64,000 nucleotides of DNA from Dictyophora rubrovolvata (Eukaryota > Basidiomycota > Agaricomycetes > Phallales > Phallaceae): NCBI GenBank assembly GCA_029959195.1, contig CP114123.1:558001-622000 (forward strand), given 5' to 3'. The first letter of the stretch is position 1. Each line of letters starts with the position of its first letter. This document shows positions 1-12,113 of the stretch, piece by piece. The notes beneath the pieces were generated by a model. The model saw only the letters and a list, made by a program, of their open reading frames with translations, was not told the DNA's origin and searched no databases. Both the position numbers and the translations under genes were made by a program.

Positions 1-600
1 ATACACCATCTGACGCAGGCGGCAGTCCCACTTTGGGCCTGAGTTACTTCTTCTGCAGCAAGCAAGCAATCCGTTTCATTTGACTCAAACATATAATCGA
101 TGAATATTTTGTTTTCAAAATGGTTTGACAAGAGTCATACCAATTGCGACAGAGATAAGGTCTGAATGTGCTTAGCGCCCGTCATCTCCTAGCCCAAGTT
201 AGCATCAAACGGCGACAAACCATCGGACTCGTCATCGTCTCAGAAATAACCTAGAAGGCTCCAAGAACAAGACACGTAACTAACACTGAATAAATTCATG
301 AAAGATATGAGATACAATTTATTGGTTCCAACGTGAGTGAAGTTGGTGTCCAAGCACGCTGTGATTTATGTGAAAACACTGACTGCATAAGTTTCTCAAA
401 GACCAAAAAAACAACATAGTATTTCAAGGAATTTCAATATACGATTCGTGGTTGCTAATACATTGATAGGATATCCCTTCAATCATCATTCCTATCAATG
501 CAAACAGCCTGGAAGCATTGGGCATCAGAGCCATCAGCCTGTTCAAAAGTCAACTAAAAAATCTTCAGTGCGCTGCTATATTATTGACGAGGAAGTGATC
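1..600. other. no gene recognised
   Basis: No open frame or splice chain here reads like a known protein. The stretch lies beyond the apparent stop of the small minus-strand gene at 601-1146 and may include its 3' UTR. Confidence 0.4.
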
Positions 601-1146
601 TCACTTGGGGAATAGGTTTCTCTTTACCATAAGTAAGGAGTGCATTTTTGTTAGGTAGTCCAATGCTGAAGGAAATAATTCATAAACAACGGTGAGCTTA
701 GGTCCGTCCGATTCTGAAAGATAACTTATGCCCAGAGGCCATCCCCAGCAGACTCAAATCTAAAGGAAGTGGGTGAGGAAGTGGGTGAAACGAAAAGATC
801 AGTCTACAGGGTTCGTGGTGAAGTTAGATAATGTCAGAGAAAAACACAGTCCATGACAAACCCCATTCTTCAAGATCCATTTGTAGTCGTTCTCCCGGCC
901 ATTTCCAGAAAATACGGTGAAGGCGCCGCCTTCAACAGACTTAATGACCCAACGATCCTGGAATCAAGGTAAGTACCAAAGACCCCGTTACATTAATTAC
1001 ACTTTTACAATCAGAGGGGACTCCAATACTTTAACCGGTACATCTGGAGGAGGATAAATGAGGGGAACAGGTCCGATACCGAACCCAGGTGAATCGATGG
1101 AGCCCTTTGGGAGGATGATGTACATGCCTGGTTTGAAGTCAGTCAT
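601..1146 (-). CDS. possible small beta-trefoil / I66-like inhibitor, 3' end unclear
   Basis: The first exon (1146-1009) encodes 46 residues with the motifs KPGMYIILP and GPVPLIYPPPDVPVKV. A phase-0 GT-AG intron (1008-958) leads to a second exon (957-848) with DRWVIKSVEGGAFTVFSGN and YKWIL. A third segment (from 759) reads ESAGDGLW and then, one frame over, LSESDGPKLTVVYELFP. Short repeats of the W-x-I-x-x-x-x-G-G type, the length and the lack of a signal peptide suggest a cytoplasmic beta-trefoil protein like the agaric I66 protease inhibitors, but the family call is only a resemblance. The frame change after GLWA means either a missed splice or a one-base lesion, so the C-terminus is not settled and the gene may be decayed. 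Confidence 0.4.
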
Positions 1147-2330
1147 TGTGAAAGTAGTTCAGAAAGTCAAGGAGGTTCGAAGACTTGCTGTTTTTCCAGC
1201 AGTAAAACCATTGATTTTATACACCTTAGGACCGCTGCGAATACACATTGGATAACACACGCCTAAATCTGACCATCCTCTGGAATCTGCATGTGGTGAA
1301 TTATTTTGTGTGGAAAGTTCTTGGTGTAAAATTGATTCACAGTATATTCATGCGTGCTGTATATGCTTTATAAGACATGCGTCCATAGCCGGCCCCGAGA
1401 AGACATATCGTATGATGTACATTTCCGGTCATCTCGACGCTCGGGGTTAGTAATATCCCAGATGCCGATGACTGACCACATGAGATTTCTCAGTTAAGAA
1501 AGCCTGGTAAACCCTGGCTTGACAACATAAAGATAAACAAACTACATAAATGTGGTTCAGGCCACTTTTCGATTACCACTGGAAAGTATGGACTCCCAAT
1601 TGCCTTAGACCTACATAAATTTACAGTACTTTCATTAGATTTTGGAGAGTAATTCTCTAGATTCAATTGTCAGTGTGTGTTGTCAACGGTGCTTAGGGGT
1701 TCTCAACATATTATTCAAGCGACCCCATTGACACATGCATTCTAAAACAGTTCAAACGCTATTACAATAAAGATGCAACTTCAAGTCCATTGGAATAGTA
1801 AAATACCTTGCACATGCGCTTAGACTCTACTCTATGTATGTATGCGTTTATGTATGTCTATATGGAAAGGTCCAAAACCACACCAAGAAAACGAAGAAAG
1901 TTTTTGAAGAGGAATTTGAAAGTGCAAGAGGTGAGAGTTTTTTTTTTTGCGTTGTCCTCATCATCATCGCAAAGACGGTGTTTGGAAAGATTATTGGCGA
2001 TAGTGGTTCGAAAAGAAATGTCCAAGCTGAGCAAAGAGAGGAGAGAAAAAAGGAATAAGAAAGGACGTAATAATGGTGTGGGATTACGGGGATGAACTGT
2101 TCAATCTAGTCTTCCAAAATTATATGCAGTTTGCACATTGAAGGAGCAAGAAAAGAAAAAAAGGATGTAGAATGAATGTGTAACAAGATCGGCGCCCAAA
2201 AAAAGTGAGAAAAGAATAGTCTCATGGAAGAAAAACTCTTGTGGTCAGAAAGAAAGATAAATGACCAATCGATCACAGTCGACAGTACAAGTAGAAATCA
2301 CCTTTCCTCAGACCTCAGACCAGACCAAAC
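1147..2330. other. intergenic, no gene recognised
   Basis: This lies between the start of the small minus-strand gene and the stop of the regulator. It holds purine-rich runs around 1890-2240 and short frames that do not read as protein families. It probably contains the promoter of the gene at 601-1146 and the 3' UTR of the regulator. Confidence 0.4.
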
Positions 2331-5252
2331 TCAAGCATCGTCGATACAAACATATTCATATCTATACCCGTCCTCGAAATATGCATACTGATATCCAGAC
2401 TCCGGAGCAGGTTCACCCTCCGCATCGACGTCCAAATCCATACCCATATTGACATTGTTGACATTCATAGCGACAGTGTCGTCATTGAGCGAAGACGATT
2501 CGACGCTGATAATGTGATTATTGGCAACAGCAGCGTCTTTAACAACGGTGGGAACAATAACATTAACATGTTCCAAACCAGCGGTGATCTTGCCTTGATG
2601 ACGATGATGGTGGTGATGATGGTGATGATGATGGGCAGAGACCATACTCATACCGCTGCCTGGACCTCGTTCAGCATCATCATGATTCTCTCCACACCCA
2701 ACAGCATACGAATAAAGCGGTAAAAAGTCCGCATCGGGACGACGCATTGCCGAATTGGTGGGTCGGAGGATGGGTGAAGAAGGCGAAAAGGTTGGAGTGG
2801 ATGATATGGTTGGAGTTGGATCTGGTGTACGAAGGAACCGCGGCGGGCCTCTCATCTCCGCAACGAGCACGTCGCTGTTTCTGTTTTTGACGGTGTCCGT
2901 CGCGCTACTAATAGTGCTGGTGTTCATGAGTGTATTGGCTAGAACGGAAGCTAACGTATCCGTTTGCACGAGAGCCTCTTGAGACAAACTTGAGCCCTCC
3001 AAGATGGACGCCGGAGTAGGAGCAGGGAAATAGGCTGCTGGACTAATACGACTACTAGTAGTCTCAACAGCCGTATCAGATGGAGTAGTTGAGTCCCTTG
3101 ATTCGCTAGACCAAGTGCGCGATCTTCTTTTTCGGCTTTGGTGACTTGATCCGGGAAGCTGACGATGAGTTTTTGCAAGTTTCGAGCTGTTTTTTGAGTG
3201 TGATGATGCAACAGGCGTTTTGTTTGAAGGGTTAGATTGTCCATCCAGGCTGAGCCGATCTCCCGGAACGAGGCTTGATGAGTTTGCAGTACCATCGATG
3301 ACAGATAATGCAACGACATTCAACTCCCGCTCATTTGATGAGTTGCTATGGAGCGTCAAATCAGGCTCTTGATTTTTTTAGGAAAAGAAACAGCGTACGA
3401 AAAGTAATCATCAAGTTCAACAACGCGCCTGAGAAGTTCACATCGATTATGAGTTATTACGGTAGATCGACGTTCTCCTGACTCGGAAACTCCACGATGT
3501 GCCGCTTTGAGGACATTGCTGATATCCCCAAGTATAGCAACTAAAAAGGTGACTTCATTGCGGACTTCTAATTCGCTGAGACAAGAACAGCTTGAAGAGC
3601 AGGTCGTGGTGTATACGGAGTTGCCAGTCGGGGGTGTTTCGAGAGTTTGCACCCCCGTATCAATGTACCGGCCATGACGAACGATAGAGGAACCCCCACC
3701 TGCCAAGGTTGTGTGACACACCTTATCAAAACGCGTAAAGAAATTTTTGGTTTTAGATTCCGCTTACCGTTATTTTCCTTGGAAAATTTCTTTTGACAAG
3801 AAAGTTGGGTCGAAACGGAAGCAGAACTGGTTGATCTTGACTCTAATCGGGATGAGTTGTTGACGAGAGGCTTGGATCTGAGGCTGGGTGCCGATAATGT
3901 GAATGATCCAGATCCCGATCCGTTATCATGATCCACGCTCTGGTCGTTCCATTCAACGTCAGCTCGTAACGAATAACGCTTAGGAGGAGAAGAAGAATCA
4001 TCATCAGCGTCGATGTTAATATCAGAGTCTGTGAGGGGGGCGTCGAAAATGAGACCCAGTGCAGATTGAGGATTCGATTCGTTTGAAGCTTCAAGTGGAG
4101 TGGGGGGAAAAGGTGCTGAGGGTGGATTAGAAGATGAGATGGAAATGGATCTGGAGGTGGAGGTGGAGGTGGAACGCTGGGAAGGGATGGTATCCGCAAT
4201 TTTGAGAAAGGGGCTCGAGGACGTGCTGTGACTAATACAGTGTGAAAGTGAGATAAACGACCAAAATAATCAGGTTTCAGTGACTTACGAATGACTATGA
4301 GTGGATTTCGCGTCATTGCCACGACTGTATGCGTTTGCAACAGTCTGAGCCTGTTTGGCAGGAACGTGACGGAATCCAGCCTTGGGACGCGAACGAGATT
4401 TGTACTCCTCGTAGTCTTCATCATCCCCGTCGTCGTCTTCATCGGTACAATATGAGTTATCCGAGCCGTAAGCCTCGCGTCCTGTCACGTTCATGTCATC
4501 ATCGTCGTCGTCGTCGTTTTCGTCATTCAAATGATCACCTGCGTGACGGGATTTCTTGAAAGACGCGTCGGCAAGAGACAAGGTCGCGTTTTTAGTAGTT
4601 TCCTCGTGTTTTCTTTTCGTCCCAACCTTCACATCATTATCGTTTGGTGTAGTACTGTTACGCGCACCGTACCGAGAAGAGATTTTGCGCGTTTTTTGAG
4701 TCTGACTCGGAGAGACACTAGTACCAGCATTACTGTTACCAACAGACGGACGTCGGGTCGCAACTAACTCTGGAATGTGCTCTATCCCATTCGCAGCGAA
4801 CCAGCGAGGATGGGGACGGTTGTTTATTTCACGTATGACAGATTCAAGTTCCGCGATGCGGTTTCGCAGATGCGTTGTTTCGTCCAATGTTGGATCACTG
4901 ATTTATAGCTGAGAAGACAAATTGCAACTAAAAAAAGAGAGATAGACATACCGTGTGTCAGGGTCATCTAGCTCATACACGCATAGACCCGTCTATTTGA
5001 GCTCACTGTGAGCAGTCAATTTGAGAATGCCGTAAAAGTTAACGCACCAAGCCATGCTGTACGCAACGTGTACAAGGGCGTTTTCTATCGCACTATTAAA
5101 AGAAAATATGAGTCGAGAGAGACGTGTAAGAAGACAAAAAAAACAAAAATGAGAACCTTTCTTTTGGAAGCATAGCAATTCAAACACGATACACGCATCC
5201 GATTACGTCTCCTCTTCCGATGATTTACTTCTTCATTGATATCTGAAGACAT
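2331..5252 (-). CDS. Zn2Cys6 (GAL4-type) transcription factor
   Basis: This is a fungal binuclear-zinc-cluster regulator, expected to bind DNA in the nucleus. Seven exons join in frame to 855 codons: 5252-5157, 5092-5048, 4992-4952, 4897-4289, 4231-3768, 3699-3422 and 3365-2331. The start is ATG at 5252 (MSSDINEE) followed by a basic patch HRKRRRNRMR. The cluster is split over three exons: CLNCYASKRKC, DRKRPCTRC, then VQHGLTGLC, i.e. C-x2-C-x6-C-x5-C-x2-C-x8-C. It is followed by YELDDPDTR and a leucine-type coiled coil (LRNRIAELESVIREI) ending in HPRW, an order common in agaric Zn2Cys6 proteins. The remainder is low complexity: an acidic aspartate run, Ser-rich tracts and a run of ten histidines near the C-terminal third. 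A short ordered block, NEVTFLVAILGDISNVLKAA, sits in exon 6. No fungal-specific middle homology domain was seen. Targets are unknown. The last two splice sites are the least certain. Confidence 0.85.
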
Positions 5253-7578
5253 TTTTAGTGAATGTGAACGTGGCTGGGGGGGAGGAACACGAGGCAAAGC
5301 GAAGGGACAGGGCGGAGTAAAAGAAAATAAAAAAAAGGGCGGACGGGAAAAAAAAAAGACAGTTGAGAACAAAATTAATTTTCTGGAAATTAAGTAAGAT
5401 TGTTTTTGTGGTAAATTAGAGTTGATTATATCGATTAAACATAAACATCTTGGAGATCAACGGGAAGCACGATTTGGTGGTTCTTCTCGTCGTCGTTAGC
5501 CGAAGACTTCTTTTAGGTCGATTAATGAACATTTTATTCGTCTTGTCGCTGTCAACTCGAGAATATTCAGGGCCGTAACAGTCTTCCGTGCTGATCTCGT
5601 TCGTTTGTTCTGACAGCCGTCGACAATGTTATGGCATATTTAGATGTATCATGTATATATTGCATGATGTGCGAGCTCTGCTGAACAAATCAACCAGAAT
5701 GTTTTTAATAAAGTATGGTCTTCTTACTAGGAACAACGGAACTAGAGTGTTGCCACGAGGAAAGCCTAAACCTAGCGAGCATCACCCCAAATGGATAGTC
5801 TCCAAAAAATCCCGCTTGATCACAAGATAAATAGTTTCTAAGTGTCAAGGAAAAAAAAGTCCCGTTATAGGATTTATTACCCCATGCGATGCGATAATTT
5901 TATTTTTTCTGGAAAGGAAATGAAGAAGAAAAAGAAGGAGAGATTAAGGAAATTTATGATGGTATCGATGGCGCGATTGATCAGAGATTCAGCACCTCGA
6001 CAGCAACAACACTAGAAAGGTAAAGGTAAAGGTTAACGTGAATCTCAGCAGATCTCAGCCTATCTCAGTTTAATTCATGTGGTTGTTGTGTTTCAGAGAA
6101 CGATGACCCAATTTACAGTAAAAAAGCATCTAATTCTGGCCGGGACATTTTGTGCTAGTACTATAGAGTACTATATACTAAATCGAAGGCTCAGCCAACT
6201 AAAGCGATAGTATTTCATGAACTTACAAAGATTGATTCTTCAAAAACGCTTAAACTGACGAGAGAACAGGAAACTTCAACATACTTCAACTTGAAGTCGT
6301 GTGCAGAAGAAGAAAAAATCTAGCGCTCACGGCTAAAAATAAATTACGTAACCATTTTTGGCCGATGCCTTTTGTCCTTTCTGACTTGTGCCATAATCGT
6401 TGCTACATAAATCTGATCTACCATCGTACCTTTTATGGAAATCATTGTTTGCTGGTTGATGGTGCTGCAGCGCCCACATTTGGCAAGCTTCAACTTTGTT
6501 TTTCGGCTTTACTAATAGTACAGTGTTCAAAATCAAGGACTTCTCCTGCCAGCATCCGCAAAACGAGCATCAGTATAATTCTCAATTAAGTACTTTTAGC
6601 CTTAATTCTATATCAGCAATCTATATAGGTGTATTTCTGTGTATTTCCGGCGAAGCATCAACTAATGACTAATAAACCTGAAGAACGTGCATTGGACAGA
6701 CCCGCACGAAGAAACGGACCGCGTCATCTCAAAGCTTAGAAACGTTACAGATTTCAAGATTGCGATTCTGAAATCTGTACGACATCCTGCACAAAAGACG
6801 TCTGATACAGTGTCCTCTCAGTTACTCCTTGAAGCACTTAAAAATAAAAAAACGATATTCTTCTCCATCGAGTTAAAGCACACCTTCCAAGCCGGGCAAA
6901 TTGCAATTCAGCAAGCCTATCGTCAGATGGTCATGCGCCGCCTGCCGTAGCAGACCAAACAATGGAATTCTGCCGATACGCACATATGAGATTGCCGACG
7001 AACAAGCCAATTTGCAATTCATCCAGTTGACATATCTGGCGCCCGGGCCTGCGCATAGGCACACACGCTAGTGTTATCGGCCGTTCCTAGAACGCACTAA
7101 AAACTCAACATACGGCGGTAATATACTCTATTTAAAGAATACAGTTCGGTGCTTTCATGTTCGTCGGTTATGGTCCTCGTCAATATCTTTAGTGCTGATC
7201 TCACAAAAGATGGTCATATGTAAACACGCCCGCAGAAATTGTTTAAGTTCAAGCTGTTTTGTTCCCCTTCGTCTTATTTCGGGTGAGTTCTGTGCTTGAC
7301 AGTCCTTATATCACGGTCTAATCTTGAATATCATTTCAAAAGAAGACAGTAATAATAAATCATTGGCAACATAGCCATTGACTTCTGAAATTACTGATTC
7401 TAATTCAAATAGATGCTATAGAAAACGACTTTCAACGAATAGCAAGTTTTCGGCCAGTGTATCATTCGAAGCATATGCTGATTTGGTACGTAATATTCAA
7501 AGTACACTATACCTCCTTTGACTTGACACCACATGTCCAATATATAGGCCTTTCTCCGATAGTTGCATTCAGTTGGAC
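5253..7578. other. intergenic, no gene recognised
   Basis: More than 2 kb without a supportable gene. It must hold the upstream region of the minus-strand regulator (poly-pyrimidine tract about 5260-5370 on the coding strand) and that of the monooxygenase. A possible short first coding exon for the monooxygenase (ATG at 7473, donor GTACGT, acceptor at 7561-7562) would add about nine residues in frame, but nothing else supports it. Small open frames at 6299-6589 and 6687-6950 show no family features. Confidence 0.4.
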
Positions 7579-9672
7579 ATGCAAGAACCCCCATGCATAA
7601 TTGCCCAATGGTTCCACGAATTCACTCAACACGTAACGTCTAGCGACGTTCATGGGTTGACCTCCTTATTCTTGCCGCACGGTTGGCTCCGCGATCATCT
7701 CGTTTTCGAGTGGAATTTTCGTTCACTAAAAGGTCATAAAGACATTGAAGAATATCTTACTAATCGTCTGGAAAAGACTCAAGTCACGAACCTACATCTC
7801 GAGGGCTCGGATGGAATTCCTCCCGCGTTTATTTTTGATGGACATGCAGTTGAAGCGGCCTTTACATTCGAAACACCTTTGATCTGGGGAAGAGGGTATA
7901 TTCTGTTACAAGAATTTGAAGGGAATTGGAAGGCACTAGCTGTTTATTTTTCTGCTGTTGACCTGAAAGGACACGAAGAGAATACCAAAGTGCCCAGTGG
8001 ATATTATGATGAACACCGTAAGACCTGGATCAATGTCTTCGAAGAGGAGAAGAAAAGAATCGAAGAAGACCCGCACGTCATCATTCGTAAACGACGTTTA
8101 TTATATATATATTCCTATTCACATTATTAAGTTGTTCCTTTAGTGGGTGCTGCCCAAAGTGGGCTTAATGTTGGAGCAAGGTTCCGTCAGATGAACATAC
8201 CTACTTTGCTAATAGACCAGTCTGACCGTGTTGGAGACAATTGGCGACGGCGCTATCCAAGTTTGACACTGCATACTCCAAACTCACATCATTCCCGTAC
8301 GTTCTTCCGCCCTGTATTTAAATATCCGTACTTTAAATTCCTCAAATCAGCTTTGTATACCAAATTCCCAAGTAACTGGCCAAAGTTCACCCCAAGAGAC
8401 AAGGTGGCCTGCATGCTGGAACAATACTCCGTCAACCAAGATCTGGTAATTTGGCACCGCTCAACCATCCTGCCGACGCCATCCTATGATCCTACTACCA
8501 GGCGATGGACTGTTGAAGTCTCGAAGGACGGTGAAAAGGTTACTCTCAGACCTTATCATATCATATTAGCGATTGGATTACACGGCAAACCATACGCTCC
8601 TCCTCTTCTTGGCGCTGAATTATTTAATGGTCCCAAATTACACGCAACTCATTATAAAGGTCCCCAATCCTTCGCAAAAAAAAGCATCGTCGTGGTGGGA
8701 GCTTCTCAAACCGCCACCGATATCTGCCAAAATCTAGCATTGCATAACGTCGGATCAGTGACCATGGTCCAACGGTCCAGCCTCATCGTCACCTCTAATG
8801 AGTATATACATCAGACCGTGCTCGACATGGCTTATCCCCTTGGCTGTGACTTGAGGAATGCGGATTTCCGCTTTACCGGTCTTCCTATGGGTTTGTCGAA
8901 GGAGTTGGGAATTGCGGGAAAGGATAAACGGGTTTCTGATCAAAAGGAGATGATCGAGAGTCTTTTAAAAGCTGGGTTGAATGTGAACGAAGGAGAAGAA
9001 GGGGCAGGACTGCTTGTGAGAGCCTTTCAGCGACTCGGAGGTATTTTACTTTTACTTACAAAAGACTATTTTTCTGATCATTTGGCTCACAGGGTATTGT
9101 ACGTTAATGCTAGCTCAATGAATTTTCCATCTTTGTAACATTCTTTCACGACAGCGTCAGATATTGGTGCCGCAAATCTAATCATCAAAGGCGACATAAG
9201 AATCAAACACGGGGAACCTGAACGCTTTACGGACGGCGGTTTAGTGTTCAAAGACGGCTCATTTTTACAAGCCGACGCCGTTATTTTTGCTACGGGATAT
9301 GAACCTGTGAGGAATGCGATTCTGCCAATTTTCGGCGAAGAATTAGCTTGTAAGATCACGCCTGTTTGGGGATTTAATGAAGTGCATGAGTTGAGACGGT
9401 CGTTTTCACCGTCGGGTCACCCCGGGGTAAGTTCAATAAACTGTTTAGTCGTGGAAAAGAGAGATTCAATAATTCTACAGATTTGGTGGGCTGTTGGAGA
9501 TCTTGGAATATCAAGGTATGGTTCAAAAACATTGGTTAGTATTAGTAGAGTTTGTTTATGGTATGTTCTTACTGAGACATCTTATGCCATTTCACAGGGA
9601 ATACAAATTAAAGCTAGATTGTTGGGCATGGTTACTGACGAAGATGAAGCGAGTAACAGATGTTATCCGTGA
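7579..9672 (+). CDS. flavin-containing monooxygenase with N-terminal NTF2-like domain
   Basis: This is an FAD/NADPH-dependent monooxygenase of the fungal YUCCA/FMO-like group, expected in the cytosol; the substrate is unknown. Exons 7579-8086, 8144-9040, 9093-9098, 9155-9426, 9481-9534 and 9598-9672 give 603 residues, the usual family length. Residues about 1-150 form an NTF2-like fold (WFHEFTQHVTSS, LRDHLVFEWNFRS). The first splice creates HVIILGAAQSGLNVGARF, the FAD-binding Rossmann motif in its G-x-x-x-S-G form. Next come VGDNWRRRYPSLTLHTP, the NADPH-site motif VVVGASQTATD, and the FMO signature FATGYEPV. The C-terminus RYGSKTLGIQIKARLL matches the family ending LQIKA. The 6-nt exon restores the motif GGYSSDIGAANLI; skipping it also keeps frame but shortens this motif by two residues. 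The true start may lie in an upstream exon. The gene looks intact. Confidence 0.9.
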
Positions 9673-10782
9673 TGAGAATCTATGATTCAGATTCAATTTA
9701 TGTAAATTCAAAATGTTCGTCATATTTTGTGAAAGTCCGTTTTCTGTTTCGATGTGAAGTAGTAGGAAAAATGCATATAGTGTATAGTGTATGCCATCAG
9801 CCTGGGAGGATCCGAAGAAAAACGAACCTCCACGACGACTATTTCCAAGAAATATTACGTACGTGGATGAATGAGCATTTATGTTTCGACAAAGTATCGG
9901 TCAAGTGGAACTGGGACCAGAGCTGAGTTAACCAAGTGGTTGCAATGCAGCCCATTAATGGCAGGAGTGGGCAGAGCCCAGGGAGGAAACCACGGCTATG
10001 TCGATGTAAGGGTCTGGAACCCGAGCTATTAGTATCCGCTTAACGGAATGTCTTACTTAGCTTTATAATCTTTTAATTCGTTTCTCTTACTAATAGTTTT
10101 CTTTTCGATTACTTTTTCTGCTTAAATAATAATTAGATAATCTTTATATTTTGTATATAAACTTGAGTTGGAGCTTTAACGCTCTAGAGCTTCTTTATAC
10201 GAAGACATACAACACTCAGTAATTTGTTTGATCTAAGTTTTATTGAAGCCCTATTGTAGAAGTCTTCCGACTTTTACAGTCGATGAAAAAATATTAGTAG
10301 CGTGTTGTGGTCCAAACGAATAAAAAGGTAAGAAAAGAAAGGAGATTTAATGTTTCAAAATAAGCACAAAGTCCTCCAAATGCGACTGACGTTTTTAGCA
10401 ACGCATTTTCCTTTCCATTTAGATCCTCTAACTGCCAATTGGGTTCGTGTGCAGTGCAAGTCAGTGTACTCAACAAACCTTGGTTTGGCCGACCTCACTG
10501 GCAGTATTGGGAGAAATCGCGTGAGATAGGACATGCAGGAATCAGACACCTGCAAGTCAAAAAAAAATCTGGCGTCGCATCTCTTACAATATTTCGAGTT
10601 TTGGGAGGAAGTATCGCCACACTGATAATAATAGCAGCAAGACATCGTTGACTCAGTCTATGTTATGTCAAATGATCAGTAAAGCCGGAAACGGAGCTGA
10701 GTTGAGGTGTCCACAGGGTGATCGACTGGTGATCTATCACCAGAATAACAAGGCCTTTTCAAAACTCCATTCCATGTCATCA
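9673..10782. other. no gene recognised; possible repeat tail
   Basis: From about 9950 the sequence becomes AT-rich, and a TATA-like tract near 10145-10160 is followed by a region ending around 10260. It resembles the end of a retroelement or LTR but matches no other sequence in this window. Open frames on either strand do not resemble known families. Confidence 0.3.
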
Positions 10783-11108
10783 CAAGAGTGCTTACCTTTA
10801 ATTTTTCATTTTTAGCTTCGCCAGCAGAAGACTTCTCTCCAGCAAAAAGAGGCTCGGGAAACGCCTGCAAATGACGATTGGTAGTTGTTTACCATCTTCT
10901 CCATACCAACAGCCTTTTTTACGGCGAGTGCTGGCAGTGACACAGTTACTCCGACCTGAGATTTCAAGAGAGTCTGAGTCAGGCAGCTCCGCACGAAGGG
11001 ACGACATAGTATCATGACTGGCCAAGGTATAGAACTCAAACAATCTTTCTTTCCATATAATAATGGTCATTTCATATCACTTCTTCCAACTCTGTGCCCG
11101 CCCGACCG
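10783..11108 (+). other. duplicated locus, left fragment of copy I
   Basis: This matches 45868-46068. Shared landmarks are an intron-like GTGCTTACC/GTACTTACC...TTTTTAG block, the coding-like string EISRESE followed by SGSSA/LGRSA, and the CTCAAA(C/T)A(A/G)TCTTTCT and CCCG(C/T)C(C/T)GACCG runs. In copy II this exon reads PADDTSPANDNREISRESE and ends in a stop. It looks like the C-terminal exon of a gene whose upstream exons I could not identify. Copy I is cut at about 11108 by the Copia fragment and continues at 21468. Confidence 0.5.
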
Positions 11109-11727
11109 TTAACAACAGCTAGAGTAATATAGCTTATATTACGAGCAGCAGAATATAGCTAAAGAGTTCAAGGTGAAGCCTTGAACCTTTAGGCGAGTGT
11201 GTGACTAAGCTAAAACTATCTACACAAGCGCTCACACTTAGTGGCGCTGTCTATCTTCAACACTCCCACTCAGCACACTAACTCATCACTCCCACTCCCA
11301 ATTCGCTCCGGAACCTTTCGAACATTTCACACAGCAGTTGCTTTGTGAATATGTCTGCCAGCATGCGTTTTGTCAATGCGTATTTGGTCGCAATCTCTGC
11401 CATCTCCACCCGCTCTCTGATGAAGTGATACTGGATGTCGATGTGCTTCGCTCTGCTGTGCACTATTGGATTTCATGCAAGGGTGATGCAGCTCTGGTTG
11501 TCAATATGCAGGATCAATGCTTTCAACTGTGGATATCTGAGATCTGCAAGTAGGGTACGCAACCAGATGGCCTCCGTAGTGGCAGTCGATGTGGCCATGA
11601 ATTCGGCTTCAATGGTTGATAAAGTGATGGTGGGTTGCTTTTTCGATGACCAGGAGATGGCGCTGCCTGCTATGTCGAAAATGAAGTCTGCTATCAAGCA
11701 GTGATCATCCGGATCTTGAACCCAATC
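11109..11727 (-). mobile_element. Ty1/copia retrotransposon fossil, 3' end
   Basis: The minus strand encodes the end of a Copia pol polyprotein: an RNase H segment with the family signatures STIEAEF and HIDNQSC, then HIDIQYHFIRE and ADIFTK. It is followed by a short LTR-like tail (about 11110-11260) beginning TGTTGAAGATAGAC. The element is a fragment and broken; the rest was lost where the Gypsy LTR at 11728 abuts it. It interrupts the duplicated host locus, so it is younger than the duplication. Confidence 0.75.
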
Positions 11728-12113
11728 TGTTAGGGCAACTCAGGGTGTCACAGTATGCTAGCGACACTTTCTGTTTTCCCGTTTTCCCGTTTTCCCGTTC
11801 TCCCATATTCATGCTCTTTCTGTGTTTATTCTGCCTTTTCTCACTTTCTCATATTCCTGACTATTTCTCATTTTCAACTCATTCTCTCGAATTCGGTCTT
11901 CAACCGAATTCTCGTTTTCATTCGTTATCACTGAGGATCCCATGGGGATCAACCGAGTGCCTGTACTTGTAGATATATAGTTGTTTTCCCTAGAGGGGGA
12001 TCCCTAAGCTTTTCTCTTAGGTTTTCCCTCCTCTAGGTGAGTAGCTAGTTGCTTTCCATGAATAGATCTTAGGTTTTCCATCCTCTAGGTGTGTGCCCTG
12101 AGTTGCCCTAACA
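11728..12113 (+). repeat. 5' LTR of the Gypsy fossil (LTR-A)
   Basis: The 386-bp unit begins TGTTAGGGCAACTCAGGG and ends with the exact inverse, CCCTGAGTTGCCCTAACA. It contains repeated CCTCTAGG/TTAGGTTTTCC blocks. Related blocks occur in the LTR-C copies at 28779, 29396 and 44349, so A and C are sister Gypsy LTR families. Confidence 0.85.

Noticed and set aside
4329-4767. Plus-strand open frames over the regulator
   Set aside because: They mirror the acidic and basic low-complexity exons of the minus-strand regulator.
11728-12113. Terminal-inverted-repeat DNA transposon
   Set aside because: The 18-bp inverse ends suggested it, but the unit is directly followed by gag and pol of a Gypsy element and resembles other LTRs in the window.
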